The notes: generated from the sequence alone by a model not told the origin. DNA of 64,000 nt from Phytobacter palmae (GCA_900112785.1 FONB01000010.1:1-64000); one strand, 5' to 3'; numbered from the stretch's first letter, positions 1 to 8,832 are shown. Translations and numbers: made by a program.

Positions 1-399
1 TTCGTGAAAACGAGCCCGTTCGCGCTTAACGAACCCTATTACGGTAACAGTGCCTCAGTGAAGCTGCTGACTCCAACGCAGGACAGCAGGGACATAATCG
101 GTGCGGCAACACGTTGTCTGGACAAAATCTGGCGTGATGGGCATCGGTACCAGAAAGCAGGAGTTATGCTGGGCGATTTTTTCAGTCAGGGCGTAGCACA
201 GTTGAATCTGTTCGACGACAACGCCCCACGTGCTGATAGCGAACAACTGATGACACTGTTAGATCAGCTAAACGCCAAAGAAGGAAAAGGCACACTTTAT
301 TTCGCTGGACAAGGAATCCAGCAGCAGTGGCAGATGAAACGTGAGATGTTGAGCCCAAGGTACACGACGCGCTTTTCTGATTTGCCTGTCGTCAGGTAA
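1..399 (+). CDS. umuC: UmuC-like Y-family DNA polymerase V subunit, C-terminal part (5' end outside the window)
   Basis: The reading frame is open from base 1 and codes for about 132 residues that resemble the C-terminal (little finger and tail) part of UmuC, including the stretches KTSPFALNEPYYGN, DKIWRDGHRY and KAGVMLGDFF. UmuC is the catalytic subunit of the SOS-induced error-prone polymerase UmuD'2C. Full UmuC is about 420 residues, so roughly the first 290 lie outside the window. The GTG at base 4 is internal and not a start. A nearby icd 3' fragment suggests that this copy belongs to a prophage rather than being the core umuDC locus, but that is inference. Identity as UmuC is nearly certain. 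Confidence 0.93.
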   Translation, partial: FVKTSPFALNEPYYGNSASVKLLTPTQDSRDIIGAATRCLDKIWRDGHRYQKAGVMLGDFFSQGVAQLNLFDDNAPRADSEQLMTLLDQLNAKEGKGTLYFAGQGIQQQWQMKREMLSPRYTTRFSDLPVVR

Positions 400-550
400 A
401 ACAGTAGGCGATCTGCTTCTGCTGGTTGAATATCTCAAGTCAAAACAAAAAAGGAAACACGTCCGCTTTGTGCCAGAAGCGGAAGCTCATGCTATACATT
501 CAAGTCCAGGAAGCAAGGAACTGCCTCATTAAATAAAGTTAATGGTGTAA

Positions 551-1471
551 TCAGTTATGAGTCATAAATTGCGTAATGGCTTCAACTACCCCTGGAGCCA
601 GTGGTAGAGATGCATTTGTATAAGCTGAATTATTCTCATACCTGTCGTCCGAGTTAACTTCTTTAAGAACGTGGTTTACATCTGATAAAAGGACAAGGGT
701 TGATTTCGTATTCGCTGACTTAAGCTTTCGGGCATCATTTTCTGTTACCTGGAGATCACGTTGCCCCTGTAATATAAGTACAGGTTTCGTAATACGGGCT
801 ATTAGATAGCTTGGGTTAAAGGAAAAAATATCTATAAGAAAACCTTGAACTGCTGGATGAAATATCCTTTGCAAAGCGGGGTGCATGTCCTGAACATTGG
901 TACGTCTATTCTGCTCTAACTCATTGATAACGAAGAGTGCATCATCCAGCAGGACTGCATTTCCCGGATTGGCCATAAACTGAGATCTTAACACTTCCCC
1001 CAGAGGGCGCGATGGTGTTGCAACCAGAATTAAACCATATACATCAGGTTCCCCCGCCGCGGCCAATGCAACGATGCCCCCCTCACTGTGACCGAGAAGC
1101 CAGATACACGGGCTTTCCAGATGTTGTTTCAATACCGTTATCCAGGAGCGAACATCTTCAACATAATCATTGATTGTCACAGCGTTTGCGTCCGTTACCG
1201 CCGCTGAGCTGGCAAACATTCCACGCTTGTCCACTCGCAACGTTGCGATGCCTTTTAACGCCAGATTTTCCGCAATAAGTCGATAAGTTGAAGCATTAAC
1301 GCCAAGCGGATTATTGCCGTCCCGGTCAGTTGGTCCGGAACCCGGAATAATCAGAATGACATTTTCTGGATTCGGGCATGGGCTAAGTAGAGTGCCTTTG
1401 AGGGAGCCTTGCGGGCCTGGCGCCTCCAGAAATGTTTCATATGTATTGTTATGCATAGTTAAATGAACCAT
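551..1471 (-). CDS. alpha/beta hydrolase
   Basis: This 306-residue protein has the alpha/beta hydrolase pattern. An oxyanion-hole segment IIPGSGPTDRDGNN lies near residue 45, the nucleophile elbow GHSEGG (serine) near residue 127, a late acid in the LQGQRDLQV segment near 235, and a catalytic-type histidine in DVNHVLK near 267. No signal peptide is seen, so it is probably a cytoplasmic esterase or peptidase-like enzyme of unknown substrate. The start is uncertain: ATG at 1471 or ATG at 1456 (MHNNTYETF), neither with a clear ribosome binding site. It lies between the umuC fragment and yedK on the prophage side of the icd junction, so it may be cargo. Confidence 0.8.
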   Translation of the reverse strand: MVHLTMHNNTYETFLEAPGPQGSLKGTLLSPCPNPENVILIIPGSGPTDRDGNNPLGVNASTYRLIAENLALKGIATLRVDKRGMFASSAAVTDANAVTINDYVEDVRSWITVLKQHLESPCIWLLGHSEGGIVALAAAGEPDVYGLILVATPSRPLGEVLRSQFMANPGNAVLLDDALFVINELEQNRRTNVQDMHPALQRIFHPAVQGFLIDIFSFNPSYLIARITKPVLILQGQRDLQVTENDARKLKSANTKSTLVLLSDVNHVLKEVNSDDRYENNSAYTNASLPLAPGVVEAITQFMTHN

Positions 1472-1689
1472 ATAAATTATCTGTATGATAAATTACAGAC
1501 TACATCATTTTAAGGTTTCAAATTCATGGACTAAGCTATAGATATCCACTGTTATTTTTTCTTTATAATAAATCGAGCTTTTATTTAAAGCCTATGACGA
1601 CATAATATGCCTTTCATATTGTCCTGGCATTAAGAATTGCAATGCCAAATTGTCACTGAATTTTGTTCAACTAACTCACGCAGAGTTCA

Positions 1690-1720
1690 AAAACGTCTGC
1701 TGTTCGCTCATAGCAGACGG
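1690..1720 (-). terminator. rho-independent terminator after the SRAP gene
   Basis: The arms CGTCTGCT and AGCAGACG surround a 10-base loop. Read on the minus strand, the stem is followed by TTTTT, about 20 bases past the stop of the yedK-like gene. Confidence 0.7.
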
Positions 1721-1740
1721 CTTGTTATGTCTTGTAAGTA

Positions 1741-2412
1741 TTAACGAATCGGGTCGATTAACTCCCATCCTTGATTTTTCACATTCCCCACGGCACGTGT
1801 AACAGCGTGCCAGACAAAGTTATCAGCCGATACTGCACCATCGGCTGCAATTTCTCCCGCTTCCTTCCCGCCATTGTCCTGTCGCATCCATTCCCGGGCT
1901 GCTTCCGGTGTCAACACTAACGGTCTCCTGTCGTGAATAGCGACCATGCCTTTATCAGCAGCGGAAGTCACAATGAGAAACCCCTCAGCCTCGTCGCCAC
2001 GTTCGAACGGAGTGCTGCCGATTGCTGCCATGAAAATGGGTTGGTCGTCGGCGCGATGAATAAAGTAGGGCTGTTTCTTGTCACCTTCCTTTTTCCATTC
2101 GAACCAGCCGTCAGCGAAACAGATTGCACGGCCATGCTGCCATAGTGGCTTAAACATTCTGCTGGTGGCTGCTGTCTCGACGCGAGCATTAATCAATGGT
2201 GCTTTATCCCACCACCCGGGTGCGTAACCCCAGATCACAGGATCAAGATGTAGTTGTTCATCGCGTTCGCTAAGCAAAAGAACTTTTGTTCCAGGAGCGA
2301 CGTTGTAGCGATCAATTGGTTCTGGGTCATAAGCGATATCGCGTTCAGCTTCATCTGCAAGGTAAGCAAGGTATTCTTCACGCGTTTGCGCCTGGGCAAA
2401 TCGTCCGCACAT
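1741..2412 (-). CDS. yedK: SRAP-domain DNA-protein crosslink protein (YedK/HMCES family)
   Basis: The protein begins MCGRFAQ. SRAP proteins covalently trap abasic sites in single-stranded DNA through Cys2 after removal of the initiator Met. I therefore take the second in-frame ATG (2412) rather than the ATG at 2418, because it places the cysteine at position 2. Other family marks are the Asn/Arg segment in YNVAPGTKV, NARVETAATS, the catalytic-type Glu in CFADGWFEWK, and a late His in AIHDRRP. The length of 223 residues is normal. It guards abasic sites in the cytoplasm. It is next to a umuC homologue and an icd attachment remnant, and SRAP genes are common phage cargo. A terminator follows it. 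Confidence 0.93.
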   Translation of the reverse strand: MCGRFAQAQTREEYLAYLADEAERDIAYDPEPIDRYNVAPGTKVLLLSERDEQLHLDPVIWGYAPGWWDKAPLINARVETAATSRMFKPLWQHGRAICFADGWFEWKKEGDKKQPYFIHRADDQPIFMAAIGSTPFERGDEAEGFLIVTSAADKGMVAIHDRRPLVLTPEAAREWMRQDNGGKEAGEIAADGAVSADNFVWHAVTRAVGNVKNQGWELIDPIR

Positions 2413-2655
2413 ATGCACCTCCAGTTATTCCGAAAAGTATAGGAGATGAAAGGGCGTAGAAACGATCAGAGGGAAGCAACAAAGTGAATACTCTGTATAG
2501 AGGACAACATAAAACATGAAAAAGCGGTTATCAAAACTCAAAAACAATCACGAGAAATCAAAGCGTTAGAAATAGTTTTAAAACCGCACCTGAAAGCGTA
2601 AAAAACCTTTAAAATAACTGCATTATCAATGGGTAAGTTAACTTCGGTATAAATA

Positions 2656-2820
2656 CTGCTGCGCCACATGCAGTGGTTCGAAGCCGCAGACCTGATCGTT
2701 AAAGGCATGGAAGGCGCAATCGCAGCCAAAACCGTGACCTACGATTTCGAACGTCTGATGGAAGGCGCTAAACTGCTGAAATGTTCAGAGTTTGGCGACG
2801 CGATTATCGCGAACATGTAA
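2656..2820 (+). pseudogene. icd: 3' fragment of isocitrate dehydrogenase (icd), prophage attachment junction
   Basis: From base 2656 the sequence codes for the last 54 residues of Icd (LLRHMQW..., [35 protein letters not shown]) and ends in TAA at 2820. Upstream bases show no Icd similarity. The fragment is exactly 165 bp, the length of the icd 3' segment replaced when prophage e14 and phage 21 integrate in E. coli. A terminator follows directly, which suggests this is the displaced original host end (an icdC-like remnant), with the phage lying to the left. The complete icd should lie beyond the left edge. It has no start signal of its own and is not expected to make a protein. Confidence 0.9.
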
Positions 2821-2842
2821 TCCAGTTTCTGGGTTTACGAAG

Positions 2843-2870
2843 AACGGGAGCCGATTGGTTCCCGTTTTTT
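2843..2870 (+). terminator. terminator of icd
   Basis: The arms AACGGGA and TTCCCGTT flank a 9-base loop and end in a run of T. It lies 23 bases after the icd stop codon and is probably the native icd terminator left at the junction. Confidence 0.8.
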
Positions 2871-3396
2871 ATGGGCGCAGAAAAATTCTTCCAGAATCGT
2901 TCCCTGGCCGCAGTGATAAAAATGGCCAGCACATCGCCATTGACCCTTTGAATTGCCTCGAAATACTCGACGCGCGGCCCATGTAGCGCGCAAAACAAGC
3001 CACCACAGTCGCTTCATAACCGCCACTACCGATAAATGTTCGCTATAAAAAATAATACTCATGCCCGGCGGGGTGATACCAACAATCTGGAAAAATTCCA
3101 GAATCAGGCGTCGTGTTTTTGCTCTGCAAAACAGGAAGATCTCTGTCAAGGGATCAGCATAGCAGCAGAAAAAACAGCGAAAGAATGAATTGCGTTACGT
3201 TTACTTGCGCGGAGTTCTGGACTTGCGCCGTGATAAGTTCTGCATGATTTGCATAACTCCTCCAGGTGAATTAGCGCAAACAATGTGAACAGGTCGCAGG
3301 AGAGTCATCGTTATATTTATTACTATGAGTTCCCTGGCCTAAGTGAAGGTGCTAATTTAGTAACGGAAATCACTCTACTATTCATGGAGGTTTACT
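2871..3396. other. gene-free stretch after the icd junction
   Basis: About 525 bases with no coding sequence I can support. Minus-strand frames of up to 104 codons run back through the icd terminator and match nothing known to me. The last bases (from about 3340) presumably carry the promoter of the next small gene. Confidence 0.5.
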
Positions 3397-3648
3397 GTGA
3401 GTGTGTATGTTTTTTATTACAACGAATCTGGGGCAAGAGTTTTTACCAAAAGCAGCGTAAATGAAGAGGCAAAAGAGCTTCTTAAACGCAAGGGTTACAA
3501 AAAACATCATTTTGAGGTCGAAGCAGAAAGCGCTAAGGATGCTATTGCAATGATGAAACAAAATGATGATGAATACCTTAAAGAGTTAAAAGATTATTCG
3601 GACAGCCTGCTTTTTGTTGGCCTGGCGGGGGTGGCATCCTTCCTTTAA
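3397..3648 (+). CDS. small protein of unknown function (83 aa)
   Basis: It starts with GTG, preceded at good spacing by a strong GGAGG. The protein begins MSVYVFYYNESG, has a charged Lys/Glu-rich middle (NEEAKELLKRKGYKKHHFEVEA, shown here only by key residues E, K and H) and ends in a hydrophobic segment LLFVGLAGVASFL. I do not recognise the family. The start signal, the hairpin terminator just after the stop and the non-random composition support a real gene. It stands alone between the icd remnant and a small membrane protein gene. Confidence 0.6.
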   Translation: MSVYVFYYNESGARVFTKSSVNEEAKELLKRKGYKKHHFEVEAESAKDAIAMMKQNDDEYLKELKDYSDSLLFVGLAGVASFL

Positions 3649-3674
3649 AAAAGTTCAGCGAAGCAGCAGAAAAG

Positions 3675-3709
3675 TCCTGTGTAAGTTGATGCGAAATCAC
3701 AGGATTTTA
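3675..3709 (+). terminator. terminator after the 83-aa gene
   Basis: The arms TCCTGTG (3675-3681) and CACAGGA (3698-3704) form a stem followed by TTTTAT, 26 bases past the stop codon. Confidence 0.65.
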
Positions 3710-3937
3710 TCGGCTCAATGGCTTGCGTAGATATGTATCGCTACACGATCCCGCCTTTCTGGATGAGGTGTAAAAGAACGAAAACCCTTTAACGATACCC
3801 CGTTATCTTTCAGAGCGCCCTGGATATATTGATAAGAAGGGAGCACATGGCATCGCCATTAAATTAGCTAAAAATGGGGCAACCTGATGTTTATTACAAC
3901 CGGTGCTCTTTGGGAGTCTTTTATCTGCCTGGATAAC

Positions 3938-4108
3938 TTATTTTTGGTTAAAAATAATTCTCAATGTTGATGCAATAGCGATGAGACTGCCGACAATCAT
4001 GAAAATCGCAATAAATCTTCTGTGGTGCGAAAAGAGGTCCATCATCCCGTTGACCAGACAAATTGTCATGAACCCTATACTTATCCAGCGAATATGATTT
4101 TTATCCAT
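3938..4108 (-). CDS. small membrane protein, unknown function (56 aa)
   Basis: The protein has two hydrophobic segments, about residues 6-22 (IRWISIGFMTICLV) and 33-50 (FIAIFMIVGSLIAIAS). Between them is a short His/Arg-rich loop, DLFSHHRR. This fits a two-pass inner-membrane protein. An upstream GTG at 4123 is also in frame, but the ATG at 4108 has an AAGGTG ribosome binding site at proper spacing, so I chose it. I do not recognise the family. It stands alone in a gene-poor region. Confidence 0.55.
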   Translation of the reverse strand: MDKNHIRWISIGFMTICLVNGMMDLFSHHRRFIAIFMIVGSLIAIASTLRIIFNQK

Positions 4109-4490
4109 CCCGTGCACCTTCACAAACAGGTTAATGTCTCTGTAATATTATCTTAGTGTGACGTATAAATTATCAACACATCCTCAACGCCATAAAGTAA
4201 TGCAGTAACGGAAGGCGACATACGATCCTGTTACTGAGGCGATAAAACTAACCCGAAACGACACGCCTTTTAATCTTTCCTGCTGGCTTAAGTCGTCAGG
4301 AGCTTGTGGTCAAAACAGATTTGAATACGCCAGCCTGCAAGTATTTCACGTACTCATCCGATTTTTATCACCACGCATTACTTCCGGACTTTTAGCCGCT
4401 GTTATCTATCGCGAAAATGCGCTGCTTCACGTAAAAGCCTGCCACTTTCGACTATTCTTTCTCTAACAAATAGCCTAAAGGAGTATTCAG

Positions 4491-4751
4491 ATGCATCAGC
4501 GCGGGGTCGTCCTTCATCATGAACACCGGATTGGTTATGTCATCATTCGCGATGAATTCGGCAATCACACTGTCGTAAAACTGCTTACAGGAAACGATAT
4601 CGAAAGAGGGGATATCATCATTGGGTTCCTGCATGGTGAGGGCGATCAAACCTTTCATAATGAAACCCAGGATGTCTCTCTGGATGTTCAAATTCAGGGG
4701 CATGGATTGTCCGAAGAGGCAACAATCCAGATGATTCAAAAAGCCCACTGA
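4491..4751 (+). CDS. small conserved-looking protein of unknown function (86 aa)
   Basis: ATG follows AAAGGAG at good spacing. The protein is soluble and rich in charged and His residues: MHQRGVVLHHEHRIGYVIIRD at the N-terminus, a central GDIIIGFLHGEGD, and DVQIQGHGLSEEATIQMI near the end. The internal pattern of short beta-like strands suggests a small barrel. I do not know its function. A 98-codon frame covers the same bases on the other strand, but it lacks a comparable ribosome binding site and its product looks like an antisense translation, so the plus strand is preferred. Confidence 0.6.
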   Translation: MHQRGVVLHHEHRIGYVIIRDEFGNHTVVKLLTGNDIERGDIIIGFLHGEGDQTFHNETQDVSLDVQIQGHGLSEEATIQMIQKAH

Positions 4752-5340
4752 GTTACGCGTTATTGCGCGGTGAGAGGCTGATTTGCCCGCAAAACAATTT
4801 AGCTGACGGGACAGCGATGCACTTCCTCAGGCAGAGCCGTCACGTCAGCCATGCCGGGTATTAATGATAAGAGATGTAAATAAGAACATCCCACAGATGA
4901 GTTAATCTGCGCTAACGGCAGGGCGGATGATCTTTCCCGGTAGATGAGAAAATGAGTCATCGTTATCGCTGTCCCGAATCGCTATTTAGGTGACCAGGAA
5001 TCCGAATGTGTTAAGGATAAGAATGCATACAGTCAGTATTAACATATATCCACTCTCCGCCAGTCAGACCTGGCAGCCCCCCGGAAATTTTGTGAGAGCT
5101 TCCAAAAAATAATTAACCGACGCAGAGAATCATTTTTGATAATACGAAGCCTGCTAATGATTATTTAATCTGTGAAAAGTATTTTGTGCTTCAGGGAAAA
5201 TCAATAAAAGTAAAATCAGAATGCATACTTAATCAAAAAAGAGAGGGGGTTAACTGCGATTTACAGGCGTAACTCGCTGTTTTTGTTGGTTCGTAATAAT
5301 GAGGCATCAAAAAATAAAACAACTTTTCCGATTTGCAAAA
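4752..5340. other. AT-rich gene-free stretch
   Basis: About 590 bases with no supported gene. The right half (from about 5100) is AT-rich with many poly-A runs. Only the terminator at 5341-5380 and a weaker hairpin at 5537-5560 stand out nearby. Confidence 0.5.
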
Positions 5341-5380
5341 ATAAAAAAGAAAAAGGACAGTTTCGACATCAAAACTGTCC
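5341..5380 (-). terminator. terminator of the GAF/EAL gene
   Basis: The arms GGACAGTTT and AAACTGTCC form a stem. Read on the minus strand it is followed by TTTTTC and more T-rich bases. A second hairpin (GGCGCCCTT/AAGGGCGCC, 5537-5560) directly after the gene lacks a T run. Confidence 0.75.
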
Positions 5381-5570
5381 GTGAATGCGGTAAAGAATGT
5401 TAAATTGTATTTCCTTCACATGTTTACTTTATAACTTTCCTAAGCGAAATTTACCAATGCATTTTTTTCTAGTTATGGATTGAGAAAATTGATGATCGGG
5501 TTATTAATGTCGGGCTTTATTGGTTAGGGTTTAACGGGCGCCCTTGCAGGAAAGGGCGCCTGGGCGTAAA

Positions 5571-7394
5571 TCATGAGCCATATTGATGCTGGTCGTTGTT
5601 AATCCGTCCTAACACACGATAGGGCTTACAGTCGGCAAGCCAGGACATAACATCTTCCGGTGGGATGGGGCGTGAAAAATAATAGCCTTGCGCCTCATCA
5701 CAGCCAAACTCAGTAAGCATTTGCGCGGTCTCATGATCCTCAACCCCTTCGGCCAGCACTACGTAATGGAGTTCTTTAAGCATCATGATGACGTTGCGGG
5801 CAATGATGCGACTACCGCTGTCAGTCGTAATCTGGCTTACCAGTGAGCGATCCAGTTTAATTACATCTATGGGAATGCGGCGCAGATAACTGATATTGCT
5901 ATAACCGGCGCCAAAGTCGTCTAACAGGATCTGGAAGCCAAGCAATTTCAGGCGATCGAGCTCTTCAAGAGCGGCTTCACTCTCCAGGACTTTTTCAGTC
6001 TCCAGACACTCAATGCGAATATCTGCCGGATACAAGCCTGCATCCAGTACGTTGCTTTCCAGTTCATCTGCAAAGCCGGGACGAGAAAAATCACTGACTG
6101 TCACGTTAATGGAAACCGGCAGGGTAATACCCTGGCTACGCCAGGATATCAGCTGCGCGATGACTTTTTTAATGACCCACTGGGTAATTTTCGACATCAG
6201 GCTGGTTTTTTCCGCCAGCGTAACTATAGTTGCCGGAGAAATATTCCCCAGCTGTGGATGTCGCCAGCGCAGCAACGCCTCCACTCCTTCCGTTTTTCCA
6301 GAACGTAACGATACCTTCGGTTGAAAAACCAGGTACAGTTGACTGGCCGATTTAATCGCCTCACTTAAGTCATACAAGAGTTTAAAGTCTTTATTTCTTT
6401 TATGATCAAGGATGGGATTAAATTGCAGGGCCGGAATATCCTGGCGGATAGACTCATGCAGGGCGCTGATTGCCTGGCGGACAATTTCATGGGCATCATC
6501 TTCCCGGGGCGAGAATTTGACGTAGCCGGTATGAATAGTAAGAGTAATATCAATATTTTGCGCCATTTGCGCCTGCATTCCCGGCAGTGTTTCTGCACGC
6601 TTAACAAGCGTCAATGCCTGTTCTAATTCAACCAGTATCGCAAAACGGGCGGGGGCGAAAGAATATAAAAGAACACTATCTTTTAACCGCAGGCGCATAC
6701 GCAACAGCGGAATAAAGCTGCGCAGCATATTATCCACGGCATGCAATCCAAGATAGCGGATAAGCTCGTAGGCGCGAGGCATATCAATACAGTCAAATAT
6801 CACCAGACCGTAGGTGCCGGGATCTTTTACCAGCGTTTTCTGCTCCATTTCACGCAGCAAAAACTGACGGTTGGGAAGCCCCGTGAGCGTATCGACGCGG
6901 CCAATAGAATATCGCGCTTCGAGGTATGCTGCGGAAAGCTCTGCGATGCGATTAAAATTTTCTATCTGTTGCTGCGTCGGGGTGAAGATACTGGAACTAC
7001 TGACACATAGCGTGCCAAGAACCATACCTTCTTGCGTCATCATCGGCGCAGAAGCATAAAACAGAATATCGCCGTTTTGCACCAGCGGCTGATGAGAAAA
7101 GCGATTATCCAGCCGGGCGTCAGGACAGACAATGGTCTGTCCGCTATCGCGCGAATACTGGCACATCGTTTTTTCAATCGGAACTTTGAAATGCTCCAGC
7201 GGTACATTTTTAACATATTTGATATATTGGTAGTCATCATCAAATACGGTAATAAAGCAGCCTTCGACATTCATCACCTCGCAGGCAAGGCAGGCATACT
7301 CTGTCAGGGCTGCGTCGCGGGTTTTATCCTCTTTACGCAATAATTCCAACGCCGCCAGCCGTTTGCTTTCGCTTTTTTTAAGTCCGGTGAACAT
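5571..7394 (-). CDS. GAF - degenerate GGDEF - EAL cyclic-di-GMP phosphodiesterase
   Basis: This 607-residue protein has three parts. Residues 25-165 are GAF-like. A GGDEF-family domain follows from DTLTGLPNR (about 167), but its active site reads SFAPARFAIL in place of GGDEF, so cyclase activity should be lost. An EAL domain spans about 345-595. The EAL domain keeps its metal and catalytic marks: GVEALLRW, SINVT, the ECLETE glutamate, LDDFGAGYSN, VIKLD, AEGVED and QGYYFSRP, so it should hydrolyse c-di-GMP. No membrane segments are seen. AGGAG precedes the ATG. It lies downstream of yoaJ and dgcP on the same strand, which suggests an antagonist of DgcP. The K-12 dgcP locus has no such gene. 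Confidence 0.9.
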   Translation of the reverse strand: MFTGLKKSESKRLAALELLRKEDKTRDAALTEYACLACEVMNVEGCFITVFDDDYQYIKYVKNVPLEHFKVPIEKTMCQYSRDSGQTIVCPDARLDNRFSHQPLVQNGDILFYASAPMMTQEGMVLGTLCVSSSSIFTPTQQQIENFNRIAELSAAYLEARYSIGRVDTLTGLPNRQFLLREMEQKTLVKDPGTYGLVIFDCIDMPRAYELIRYLGLHAVDNMLRSFIPLLRMRLRLKDSVLLYSFAPARFAILVELEQALTLVKRAETLPGMQAQMAQNIDITLTIHTGYVKFSPREDDAHEIVRQAISALHESIRQDIPALQFNPILDHKRNKDFKLLYDLSEAIKSASQLYLVFQPKVSLRSGKTEGVEALLRWRHPQLGNISPATIVTLAEKTSLMSKITQWVIKKVIAQLISWRSQGITLPVSINVTVSDFSRPGFADELESNVLDAGLYPADIRIECLETEKVLESEAALEELDRLKLLGFQILLDDFGAGYSNISYLRRIPIDVIKLDRSLVSQITTDSGSRIIARNVIMMLKELHYVVLAEGVEDHETAQMLTEFGCDEAQGYYFSRPIPPEDVMSWLADCKPYRVLGRINNDQHQYGS

Positions 7395-7498
7395 TGCGAG
7401 CTCCTGCTCAGATAAATGAGGCTGTTAGGTTATGCTCTATCGACAACATCACTGGTCAGGATGACATCTATTATGACTGTTTAAGGTTAGCCCACCAT

Positions 7499-7573
7499 TT
7501 ACCACCAGCCGAGTTGAGTACCAGCCACGGCAACAACAGCCACAATGAGCATAATGATTGTTGACTTTCTCAC
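7499..7573 (-). CDS. yoaJ: YoaJ-like 24-aa membrane peptide
   Basis: A 24-codon frame starts with GTG seven bases after AGGAG. It codes for a single hydrophobic helix, beginning MRKSTIIMLIV and ending GTQLGWW. This resembles E. coli YoaJ, a tiny inner-membrane protein with a similar basic start and a GTELGWW-type end, and it lies near dgcP (yeaP) as in E. coli. No YoaK partner was recognised upstream. The function of YoaJ is not known. Its size, start signal, C-terminal motif and position all agree. Confidence 0.8.
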   Translation of the reverse strand: MRKSTIIMLIVAVVAVAGTQLGWW

Positions 7574-7673
7574 GAACTAGCTCCTGAGCTGGCATCATTT
7601 GCCAGCGATACAGATAATAATTAAATAGAAGAAAATAAGACAATTCTCAAGCAAAAAAGCGGACAGAAGCGAA

Positions 7674-8702
7674 TTAATTGAGACGTAAAAATGGCTTCTT
7701 GTATTTTCCGTTTTTATCCTGATACATAGCCTGGTCGGCGATGCGCAATGCACTGTCAGCATCAACATTGTCGGGATTAATTTCAACGACACCGATACTG
7801 GCGCCAGGGTAAAATATACGTACAGAACCCAGTCGATATTCTCCAGAGAGACATTTATGCAAATTTTGCTTAAGTGAAGATAATCTTTCGGACTGAGTTT
7901 GATCGCGTGGCCCGCCAGGGCAGGCAATTAAAAATTCATCGCCGCCGAGACGTCCTACAACGTCATCTTTCTCGCAACCATTAAGAAGACGATGACCAAT
8001 CTGAATAAGAAATTGATCGCCTGATTCATGGCCAAGTTCATCATTTATTGTCTTAAAGTTGTCGAGGTCAATAAAGGCAATAATTATCTGAATATTAAGG
8101 TTTCTGCCAAGCGAAAACAGCGTTGCCAGGTTATCAAAGATAGCCCGACGGTTAGGCAGGCCGGTCAATGGGTCAGTATAAGAATGAGCGATAAGTGCCG
8201 CGTTAGCGGCTTGCAGTTGTTCCACAAGCTGGTCTTTTTCGATGGAGCGCGCAATCAATCCGGCGAACAGATGTAAAACTTGTTCGCCGCGAACGCTCAG
8301 GGCGCGGGTGCCAGTGCTGGCGGCGCAAAGCGTGCCATACAGCGAGCCATCCGCCAGATGTACAGGTGTGCTTAAATAACTGGTGATACCTAGCGATTGC
8401 GCCGCTTCGCAATCTGCCCAATGGGTTGCCACGTCATTGCTAAAGAAACAGCCATCATCAAGCGCACGCTTGCACAGACTGTCGCCCCATGGCAGCGAAA
8501 AACCCTCAGGAATATCAAGCTGTTTGCTGTTTCGCGCATACTGGATATGCTGAAAACGGCCGTCGCCGTCGATTTTGGTGAGGTACGTCGATTCCATTTC
8601 AGTGACCATCTCCAGCATTTCAAGGAGTTGCCGTACCAGGCTTTCAAGGGATTGATCTTTATAGAGTGTTTCGGAAACTCGGGCCAAAATGAAATCGGAC
8701 AT
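7674..8702 (-). CDS. dgcP: diguanylate cyclase DgcP (YeaP), GAF-GGDEF
   Basis: This 342-residue cytoplasmic enzyme makes c-di-GMP from two GTP. Residues 1-165 form a GAF sensor (LVRQLLEMLEMVTEMEST, ARNSKQLDIPEGF). The cyclase domain follows from SYTDPLTGLPNRR and keeps FIDLDNFK and an intact GGDEF in GRLGGDEF, so it should be active. No RxxD product-inhibition site precedes the GGDEF. The start at 8702 (MSDFILARVSETL) matches the E. coli DgcP start; an ATG at 8741 upstream is less likely. In E. coli DgcP localises to the cell pole through FimV, and whether that holds here is not visible. The neighbouring EAL gene may oppose it. Confidence 0.95.
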   Translation of the reverse strand: MSDFILARVSETLYKDQSLESLVRQLLEMLEMVTEMESTYLTKIDGDGRFQHIQYARNSKQLDIPEGFSLPWGDSLCKRALDDGCFFSNDVATHWADCEAAQSLGITSYLSTPVHLADGSLYGTLCAASTGTRALSVRGEQVLHLFAGLIARSIEKDQLVEQLQAANAALIAHSYTDPLTGLPNRRAIFDNLATLFSLGRNLNIQIIIAFIDLDNFKTINDELGHESGDQFLIQIGHRLLNGCEKDDVVGRLGGDEFLIACPGGPRDQTQSERLSSLKQNLHKCLSGEYRLGSVRIFYPGASIGVVEINPDNVDADSALRIADQAMYQDKNGKYKKPFLRLN

Positions 8703-8832
8703 TACGCTCTTTAACTCCTGTGCACTGCGCGCCGTATGCACCTGATGCTGAAAATTTAGGCCGCCATATTAAAGCATGGCTTAAACAATTCATATATCGG
8801 CATCATTAAACGGGCGGTCAGAAGATGACGTA

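Noticed and set aside
2835-3149. A 104-codon minus-strand frame beside the icd remnant
   Set aside because: It runs back through the icd terminator and resembles nothing; probably chance.
4452-4748. A 98-codon minus-strand frame opposite the 86-aa small gene
   Set aside because: The plus strand has AAAGGAG at proper spacing and a more protein-like sequence. Both cannot be excluded, but the minus frame has no start signal.
7580-7680. A YoaK-like peptide upstream of yoaJ
   Set aside because: A short hydrophobic frame ends near ATGATG, but it lacks a start signal and the YoaK sequence pattern.
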